Below, piece after piece: positions 32,896-39,021 of a stretch of 39,021 bases of DNA. The stretch's first letter is position 1, and every line of letters starts with the position of its first letter. Source of the DNA: Lachnospiraceae bacterium UBA1683 (GTDB taxonomy: Bacteria > Bacillota > Clostridia > Lachnospirales > Lachnospiraceae); assembly GCA_002320245.1 (NCBI GenBank), contig DCKD01000052.1:3117-42137 (forward strand). Direction: 5' to 3'. The notes below the pieces were generated by a model, which searched no databases, had not been told where the DNA came from, and was given only the letters and a program-made list of their open reading frames with translations. A program made the position numbers and the translations under genes.

Positions 32896-33561
32896 TTATT
32901 GTTTTTCGACAACCTCTCCCTGCTTTTTGTAAATACTTCCGCCCGGAACAAACCCTCTGACAGAAGACAGCGGGTAGATATTGCTGTGGCTCCCCACTAC
33001 CGTTCCCGGGTTTAAAACGCTTCCGCATCCAACCTCTACTTCATCACCGAGCATTGCGCCGAACTTCTTCATTCCTGTCTCGATAATGCCTTCCGGAGTT
33101 TTGACAACAACCAGTTTTTTATCCGACTTCACATTCGAAGTAATGGAGCCTGCACCCATATGAGATTTATAACCAAGTACGGAATCCCCGACATAATTAT
33201 AATGTGGCACCTGTACTTTGTTGAATAGAATCACATTTTTCAGTTCTGTAGAATTGCCGACTACCGCGCCCTCTCCTACGATTGCATTCCCACGGATAAA
33301 CGCACAGTGTCTGACGTCCGCCTCTTTTCCGATAATTGCCGGCCCGTGGATGTAAGCAGTCGGGGCTACCGCTGCAGATTTTGCAACCCATATATCCTCT
33401 CCGTGTTTCTCATATTCGTCCTCACTCAGCGTTGCACCCAGTTCCAGAATAAAGCTGCTGATTTTCGGAAGGACCTCCCATGGATAAGTCACGCCTTCAA
33501 AAATGTCTTTTGCAATTGTCTCGTTTAATGTATAAAGTTCCTGTACTGTCATTGCCTTCAT
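32896..33561 (-). CDS. Left-handed beta-helix (hexapeptide-repeat) protein, GlmU-like
   Basis: A 221-residue protein with the hexapeptide repeats of a left-handed beta-helix (AAVAPTAYIHGPAIIGKEADVRHCAFIRGNAIVGEGAVVGN, written across residues about 65-105, and later VGCGSVLNPGTVVGSHSNIYP). It resembles the C-terminal acyltransferase half of GlmU/UDP-N-acetylglucosamine pyrophosphorylase-type proteins, but there is no N-terminal nucleotidyltransferase domain. A free-standing sugar acetyltransferase or nucleotide-sugar-binding protein is plausible; substrate unknown. GGGAG ribosome site before ATG 33561. Transcribed toward the repeat array and mgsA. Confidence 0.75.
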   Translation of the reverse strand: MKAMTVQELYTLNETIAKDIFEGVTYPWEVLPKISSFILELGATLSEDEYEKHGEDIWVAKSAAVAPTAYIHGPAIIGKEADVRHCAFIRGNAIVGEGAVVGNSTELKNVILFNKVQVPHYNYVGDSVLGYKSHMGAGSITSNVKSDKKLVVVKTPEGIIETGMKKFGAMLGDEVEVGCGSVLNPGTVVGSHSNIYPLSSVRGFVPGGSIYKKQGEVVEKQ

Positions 33562-33603
33562 GTTCTGCTCCCATCTGCCGTTCTCCGGCTGCCTGAAATT
33601 CTT

Positions 33604-35655
33604 TTATTTTTTATTTTTTGTCTTATAATACCTTGCTGCCCTGTCATAGCATCCGCGCAATTGATATTGATTGTTCAGTCCCCGCACACCATTTGTGCGG
33701 CTGACAATAAAGTGATCCAGTTTCTGCATATATTCGTCTGAAGTGATATCCCCCTCAGCAACATAATTCAGCCCTTTTTCCCAGCTTGCAGTCAATTCCG
33801 GATTCAGCAGGGATTTGATTGAATTGTCCACCACATCATACACCATCTCACCCTGCAATGTCGGCGTGATAATCTGCGTCTTCTTATTCAGCGCCAGATA
33901 TTTGATATTGCACAATTTCTTCAAAATCTCCGCACGGGTTGCACTTGTTCCGATTCCGCTTCCTTTTATCTGTGCCCGCAGTTCTTCATCCTCAATGAGC
34001 TGTCCCGCATTTTCCATTGCAAGGATCATAGAACCTGAATTATACCTTTTCGGCGGGGAAGTCTCTCCTTCCTTGATATCCAGTGACTTCACCGGGAGAA
34101 TCATCCCTTTTTTCAATCCCTGAATAATCTGGAAAAAGGATGTATCCAGATTTTCTTCCTGCGCAAAGTCTTCTGTTCCGCCATTTCCGCCGGTATCCTT
34201 CCCGCTGTCCTGCACACTGCCGCGGGCAGCCTTTTTCTGTGGTACGCCTGCCACCTTCAGATAGCCCTCTTCCGCCAGTACTTTAAAGCCGGAAAAGAAG
34301 CTCTCACTGTGTATCTTTGATACAAGGGCGACTTTCTGATAAACTGCCGGCGGATAAAATATGCTCAAAAAACGCCGCACAATACAGTCATAGACTTTAT
34401 TTGCCGTTGACGACACACTGTTCAGCGCCTGCAGCCCCTGCCCTGTCGGAATAATCGCATAATGGTCGGTAATCTGCTTATCATTAACATACCGTGTTTT
34501 CGCCAGTCCTTTATGTGAACCAAACTGTACAATATCCTGCAAATACGGCGCTGCCATCGGATATCTGGAAAGACCGTTTAAGTTCCTGCTGATTTCCTTC
34601 GCTACCGCAGTGGACAACACACGCGCGTCTGTTCTCGGATATGTCACCAATTTCTTCTCATACAATTCCTGTACAATCCGGAGCGTCTCATCCGGACTGA
34701 TTTTAAATCGTCTTGAACAATCGTTCTGTAATTCCGCCAGATTATACAAAAGCGGCGGATTCTTTTTTTCTTTTCGCTTTTCAATGGATACAATCTCACA
34801 GCTCACCGGACGTTCCGACTGGAGATATGCTATCAGTTCTTCCGCTTTTTCCCGTGTCTTAAACCCATTTTCCTTATACAAATCAAACGATTCAAAATAA
34901 CGGGAACCCTTCACCGCGCGCCACTCTCCTTCGAACGTCTGTCCCTCCACATCTACCGTGCCCAGCACCCGGTAGAACGGGGTTTTCACAAAATTCCGGA
35001 TTTCCCGTTCCCGCCGCACAACCATGCCGAGCACGCAGGTCATCACTCTGCCCACCGAGATGACTGCATATTTTGTATGCAGATAATTGGAAATGCTGTT
35101 TCCGTATTTCAGCGTCAGCAGACGGGAAAAATTAATTCCCATCAGATAATCTTCCTTTGCGCGCAAATATGCGGAAGCGCTCAGGTTGTCATATTCCGAC
35201 AGATCCTTTGCCTCTCGGATTCCCCGCAGAATCTCTTCTTCTGTCTGAGAATCAATCCAGACACGTCTGCGCTCTTTTCCTTCCACATGCGCCTCCTGCT
35301 CCACAAGACGGTAGATATACTCTCCCTCCCGCCCGGAGTCGGTGCACACATAGATTCGGTCAACATCCTGCCGGTTCAGAATTCCACTAACGATATCAAA
35401 CTGCTTTTTTACCGCCGGAATCACTTCGTACTTAAATTCTTCCGGGATGAACGGAAGCGTATCCAGACTCCAGCGCTTCAGCGCCGGATCATATACTTCC
35501 GGATAACTCATTGTCACAAGATGTCCCACACACCATGTTACAATCGCCTCCTCAGACTCCAGATAACCGTCCCCCCGTCTTGTGTTCAATTTTAGTGCCT
35601 TGGCAAATTCCTGCGCCACGCTTGGCTTCTCTGCTATGTATACTGATTTCCCCAT
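33604..35655 (-). CDS. topB: DNA topoisomerase III
   Basis: A 683-residue type IA topoisomerase. Toprim domain at the start (KSVYIAEKPSVAQEFAKAL, catalytic Glu; VCTDSGREGEYIYRLV). The active-site Tyr is near residue 339 (LVTYPRTDARVLS). GSGIGTSATRAEILKKL and the decatenation-type insert are present. No C-terminal zinc fingers, as usual for TopB. A Gly/Asp-rich, likely disordered linker (SGKDTGGNGGTEDF) lies near residues 475-490. Length agrees with Firmicute TopB (about 700). It unlinks single-stranded or replicating DNA. A TopB of this type can be chromosomal or from a conjugative element; here the neighbours are housekeeping genes. Confidence 0.93.
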   Translation of the reverse strand: MGKSVYIAEKPSVAQEFAKALKLNTRRGDGYLESEEAIVTWCVGHLVTMSYPEVYDPALKRWSLDTLPFIPEEFKYEVIPAVKKQFDIVSGILNRQDVDRIYVCTDSGREGEYIYRLVEQEAHVEGKERRRVWIDSQTEEEILRGIREAKDLSEYDNLSASAYLRAKEDYLMGINFSRLLTLKYGNSISNYLHTKYAVISVGRVMTCVLGMVVRREREIRNFVKTPFYRVLGTVDVEGQTFEGEWRAVKGSRYFESFDLYKENGFKTREKAEELIAYLQSERPVSCEIVSIEKRKEKKNPPLLYNLAELQNDCSRRFKISPDETLRIVQELYEKKLVTYPRTDARVLSTAVAKEISRNLNGLSRYPMAAPYLQDIVQFGSHKGLAKTRYVNDKQITDHYAIIPTGQGLQALNSVSSTANKVYDCIVRRFLSIFYPPAVYQKVALVSKIHSESFFSGFKVLAEEGYLKVAGVPQKKAARGSVQDSGKDTGGNGGTEDFAQEENLDTSFFQIIQGLKKGMILPVKSLDIKEGETSPPKRYNSGSMILAMENAGQLIEDEELRAQIKGSGIGTSATRAEILKKLCNIKYLALNKKTQIITPTLQGEMVYDVVDNSIKSLLNPELTASWEKGLNYVAEGDITSDEYMQKLDHFIVSRTNGVRGLNNQYQLRGCYDRAARYYKTKNKK

Positions 35656-35682
35656 AAATGTTTCTGTCTGTCCCTCTACTTT

Positions 35683-36753
35683 TTACTTGCCGCAACGCTC
35701 CTGTCCTCTCTGTGTTGAAAACCGGTAAGACGTCACCGTATGATACTTCTCACCTGCCTTACAGATTGGACTTGCAAAATTCGCATGATGAACTGCATCC
35801 GGAAAGTACTGTGTCTCAAAACAAACCCCATCCCTGCGGTTGTAAACTACCCCGTTCTTTCCGGGTTCATTGTCCAGAAAATTCGCCGTATAAATCTGCA
35901 TTCCCGGCAAATCCGTTCCAACTTCCATCTCAATTCCACTTTCAGCAGCAGTTACTTTGGCTACTGTAGCAAATTTTCCGCCATTTTTCAACACCCAGTT
36001 ATGGTCATATCCGCCGCCAAATTTAATCGCCTCGTAATCCGCATCGATGGATTCCCCTATTCTCCGTCCTCCGCGGAAGTCCATCGGAGTTCCGGTCACA
36101 TCCACCAATTCTCCGGTCGGTATGGATTCATTATCTGCACGGGTGAAATAATCGGCATCCATGGTAATCGTCTGATTAAGCACGTCTCCGCTGTCATGTC
36201 CGTCTACATTAAAATAACTGTGGTTTGTCATGTTAATAATCGTATCTTTATCCGGCACCGCATCGTAAGTCAGACGCAGTTCATTATCCTCTGTGAGTTC
36301 ATAGGTTACTTTCATATCCAGTGTTCCCGGGTATCCCTGGTCTTTGTCTGGGCTGTGCAGGACAAACGTAACCTTCTCATCCGACTGTTCAGCCACATTC
36401 CAAACCCGCTTGTTGTAATAGTCGTTTCCACTGTGCAGATTATTGCCGTTATCATTTTTCTCAAGCACATATTCCACCCCGTCAATGGTCAGTGCAGCAC
36501 CTCCGATACGGTTTGCACATCTTCCGACAGTAGCGCCAATCGACACATCCCCCGCCTCATATCCTGCCGCATCCGAATAACCAAGCACGACATCTATCTG
36601 TCTGCCATCCTTATCCGGCACGAGCAGGCGCACCAGAGCCGCACCAAAATCAGTAACAGACGCTGTCATTCCCTGCTCATTTTCCAAAATGTAAAGACAT
36701 GCTGTCTGGCCGTCCATCGTACTTCCAAACTCTTTTATCCGTAATTTCTTCAT
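35683..36753 (-). CDS. galM: Aldose 1-epimerase (galactose mutarotase)
   Basis: A 356-residue beta-sandwich mutarotase. Active-site motifs: GRCANRIGGA (substrate Arg), NLHSGNDYYNKRVW, TNHSYFNVDGHDSGDV (catalytic His) and the C-terminal catalytic Glu in CFETQYFPDAVHHANF. Interconverts alpha and beta anomers of galactose/glucose. Length normal for GalM. No galK/galT adjacent. It lies 27 bases upstream of topB, so they may share a transcript. Confidence 0.93.
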   Translation of the reverse strand: MKKLRIKEFGSTMDGQTACLYILENEQGMTASVTDFGAALVRLLVPDKDGRQIDVVLGYSDAAGYEAGDVSIGATVGRCANRIGGAALTIDGVEYVLEKNDNGNNLHSGNDYYNKRVWNVAEQSDEKVTFVLHSPDKDQGYPGTLDMKVTYELTEDNELRLTYDAVPDKDTIINMTNHSYFNVDGHDSGDVLNQTITMDADYFTRADNESIPTGELVDVTGTPMDFRGGRRIGESIDADYEAIKFGGGYDHNWVLKNGGKFATVAKVTAAESGIEMEVGTDLPGMQIYTANFLDNEPGKNGVVYNRRDGVCFETQYFPDAVHHANFASPICKAGEKYHTVTSYRFSTQRGQERCGK

Positions 36754-36799
36754 TCTCTAAGTCCTCCATTTTCCCCTGATATTTTCATATTTCCTCTTC

Positions 36800-38908
36800 T
36801 CAACGCCGGCGAAAGAATTTCACCACTTTTGTCAAAAGGCCATCTTTCTCCGCAACACGTACCGGAGGCTTTGCAGTCATTGCATATTTCATAAACTCCT
36901 CCTGAGCACAGAATTTTCCGTCTCCTTGTGTCTTCCTGCGATAAGTCCCATCACTTAACATCTGTCTTGCCTTTGTATTATCCGCCAGCATGAGCTGCAA
37001 ATCACGGACAAGGCGTTTTTTGATTGCCTCATCATAAATCGGGCAGGCAACTTCCACACGTTTTTCTGTATTTCTCGTCATCATGTCTGCTGAACCGATA
37101 TAGACCTTCTGGTTTTCACCTTCTCCGAACACAAACACTCTCGGATGCTCCAGATAGCGTCCGACAATGCTTGTTACCTTCAGATTGTCTGTCTCTCCCG
37201 GAACGCCCGGCAGAATACAGCAGATTCCACGGACAATCAAATCCACCCGCACGCCTGCACGGGATGCCTCCGCCACTTCTCTGATGAAATCCATATCCGT
37301 AACAGAATTCATTTTCATCAGAATCCGCCCCGCCGGGCCTTTCTTAATTTCTTCATCCATCAGCATCAAAACCTTCGGTTTCAGACTGGTCGGAGAGACA
37401 ATCAGATGTTTGTATGCTCCGTCCAGATTGCCGATTGACATATTCTTAAAGAACACTGCCGCGTCCTCACCAATTGACTGGTTGGCTGTCATCAGAGAAT
37501 AATCCGTATACATCTTTGCTGTTTTTTCATTATAGTTTCCCGTTCCAATCTGGGTGATGTATTTGATTTCATTTCGGTTTCTATAAGTAATCAGACAAAT
37601 CTTGGAGTGTACTTTGTATCCCTCGAATCCGTAAATTACCCGGCAGCCTGCTTCTTCCATGCGCTCAGACCACTCAATATTGTTCTGCTCATCAAAACGT
37701 GCCCGGAGTTCAATCAGCGCTGTAACCTCTTTTCCATTTTCCGCCGCTGCACAGAGGTATTCTACCAACCGGTTCTTCTTTGCCAGACGGTAAATCGTAA
37801 TCTTGATTGTCATGACATTCGGATCGGTGGATGCCTCTTTGATTAATTGCAGAAACGGATCCATGCTCTCATACGGATAGGAAAGCAGAATGTCTTTTTT
37901 CTTCACCTGCGCCATTACACTCCCTTCCGCAAGCATGGATGACGGCTGCGGGGTAAATGGCTCATCTGTCAGAGAACGTTTCATAGATGCCGGAACCTTA
38001 TCAATAATCGCGAAAATAAAATCCAGCTTCATCGGCATCTTTGTACGGAAAATGCATTTCGGCTCAATATTAAACTTCTCACAGAAATATTTTTCTGTCT
38101 CTTTGTTCAGATTGTTTGCAACCTCCAGACGCACCACTGCCATCTTCCGTCTCTTATGAAGCGTTTCTTTCATGATATAGCGGAAATCTTCACTGTCAGC
38201 ATATGCTTCATCGTCCGGTGAAATATCTGCATTCCGCGTCACGCAGATGTAATTACGGTCAGCGACCTGATACTGTTCAAATATCAGATTCAGGTATTCC
38301 ATAATTACTTTTTCCATCCGGATATAACGGATATCATGTCCCGGCAGGTATAAAATATCGGAAATAAACTGCGGCACCGGAACAATTCCCATCATGGAAC
38401 GATTCCCAAATTTTAAAGTTGCAACCACATAAATCTCTTTATTCAACAAATGCGGGAACGGATGATTCACATCTACAATCTGCGGAGAAAGCACCGGGAG
38501 CACCTGTTCTTTGAAATATTTTTTCACGTACTTCCGCTCCTGCTGTTCCAGTTCCTTGAAATCCAGCCCACAGATGCCGTATGGGGAAAGCTGCCTTTTA
38601 ATCTCTCCGTAAGTCTTATCCCGCTCTTTATAAAGCGGTGCCACTACGGCATAGATTGCATTCAACTGCCCCTGCGGTGTCATGCCGGATTTGCTGTCAC
38701 GTTTCCCGTTATCGACCTGTGCCATGTCGTACAGGCTTCCGACACGAATCATAAAAAATTCGTCCAGATTACTCGTAAAAATGGAAACAAATTTCATGCG
38801 CTCCAGCAGCGGCACACTTTCATCCCTTGCCTCTTCCAACACACGTTCATCAAACCTGAGCCATGATAATTCTCTGTTTTGTGTATATGCCAAATGCTCT
38901 TTCTCCAT
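36800..38908 (-). CDS. ppk1: Polyphosphate kinase
   Basis: A 702-residue PPK1, usual length. N-terminal helical domain (NRELSWLRFDERVLEEA, FVSIFTSNLDEFFMIRVGSL), then two phospholipase-D-like domains with the catalytic histidines in GYKVHSKICLI and LEHPRVFVFGEG, and the Mg/ATP region GTGNYNEKTAKMYTDYS. Makes polyphosphate from ATP and the reverse. The C-terminus is basic (VVKFFRRR). It is upstream of galM, same strand, 46 bases apart. No ppx next to it in this window. Confidence 0.97.
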   Translation of the reverse strand: MEKEHLAYTQNRELSWLRFDERVLEEARDESVPLLERMKFVSIFTSNLDEFFMIRVGSLYDMAQVDNGKRDSKSGMTPQGQLNAIYAVVAPLYKERDKTYGEIKRQLSPYGICGLDFKELEQQERKYVKKYFKEQVLPVLSPQIVDVNHPFPHLLNKEIYVVATLKFGNRSMMGIVPVPQFISDILYLPGHDIRYIRMEKVIMEYLNLIFEQYQVADRNYICVTRNADISPDDEAYADSEDFRYIMKETLHKRRKMAVVRLEVANNLNKETEKYFCEKFNIEPKCIFRTKMPMKLDFIFAIIDKVPASMKRSLTDEPFTPQPSSMLAEGSVMAQVKKKDILLSYPYESMDPFLQLIKEASTDPNVMTIKITIYRLAKKNRLVEYLCAAAENGKEVTALIELRARFDEQNNIEWSERMEEAGCRVIYGFEGYKVHSKICLITYRNRNEIKYITQIGTGNYNEKTAKMYTDYSLMTANQSIGEDAAVFFKNMSIGNLDGAYKHLIVSPTSLKPKVLMLMDEEIKKGPAGRILMKMNSVTDMDFIREVAEASRAGVRVDLIVRGICCILPGVPGETDNLKVTSIVGRYLEHPRVFVFGEGENQKVYIGSADMMTRNTEKRVEVACPIYDEAIKKRLVRDLQLMLADNTKARQMLSDGTYRRKTQGDGKFCAQEEFMKYAMTAKPPVRVAEKDGLLTKVVKFFRRR

Positions 38909-39021
38909 TGCCCTCTCCTCATCTCACCTTTTCTATTTTATGAGTTAAACGACAAATGAGACCTATTTTTCTCTCTGTACTATATTGAACCTTGAAAATT
39001 TAATACATTATCTTGATTTTT

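Noticed and set aside
33604..35655. topB as a conjugative-element gene
   Set aside because: Flanked by galM and other housekeeping genes; no relaxase, T4SS or integrase nearby.

Overview
The window looks like a chromosomal segment of a gut Firmicute of the Lachnospiraceae type (Dorea/Blautia/Mediterraneibacter-like). The evidence is moderate GC, AGGAGG-type ribosome binding sites, sporulation membrane proteins (SpoVB, SpoIIM and YtaF types), RNase Y, a T-box in front of leuS, an Rrf2 regulator in front of NifS/NifU, and a CGAAC-N4-GTTCG SOS box at recA. The genus is inferred; no rRNA is present. Most genes lie on the minus strand.

Layout. 1-5359: a flippase-like membrane protein with a radical SAM protein, an MntP-like exporter, a TetR regulator preceded by 15-bp tandem repeats, and a membrane-anchored metallophosphoesterase. 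5455-8597: a decaying module made of a LytTR response regulator fused by deletion to the tail of its sensor kinase, divergent from a frameshifted and internally deleted ABC exporter. The intergenic region still holds four 12-bp boxes in two 21-bp-spaced pairs (probable LytTR operators) and one copy of a dispersed repeat. 8609-10193: an unlisted 57-aa DUF3006-like protein and a MocR-type aminotransferase.

10400-11900: debris of an integrative element, with an excisionase-like gene, truncated fragments, a small membrane protein overlapping a basic 39-aa peptide, imperfect direct repeats and helically phased TTTACTCCA boxes. 11997-15061: leuS with a complete T-box leader into which three GGGACTGTCCC palindromes have been placed, followed upstream by tRNA-Leu(CAA). 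15430-16270: a YtaF-like protein and a possible small RNA.

16275-21281: glycolytic cluster transcribed gapA-pgk-tpiA-gpmI, with an 86-bp palindrome between pgk and tpiA. 21429-25536: iron-sulfur/thiolation operon iscR-iscS-iscU-mnmA plus a PHP phosphatase, with a strong promoter and repeated CCTAGT boxes. 25725-31684: SpoVB-like flippase, then recA-recX-rny-nudF-SpoIIM-like, with a LexA box over the recA start. 31945-38908: tRNA-Gly(CCC), mgsA preceded by 2.6 tandem copies of a 92-bp repeat, a left-handed beta-helix protein, topB, galM and ppk.

The most interesting items are (i) the repeat family shared by 6239-6335 and 32626-32868, each copy carrying a TGG-TATAAT extended -10 pointing into the next minus-strand gene, (ii) the LytTR operator array left beside its dead regulator and dead target, (iii) the palindromes inside the leuS leader and between pgk and tpiA, and (iv) the candidate small RNA near 16137-16263. 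No clearly new defence or biosynthetic system was seen.
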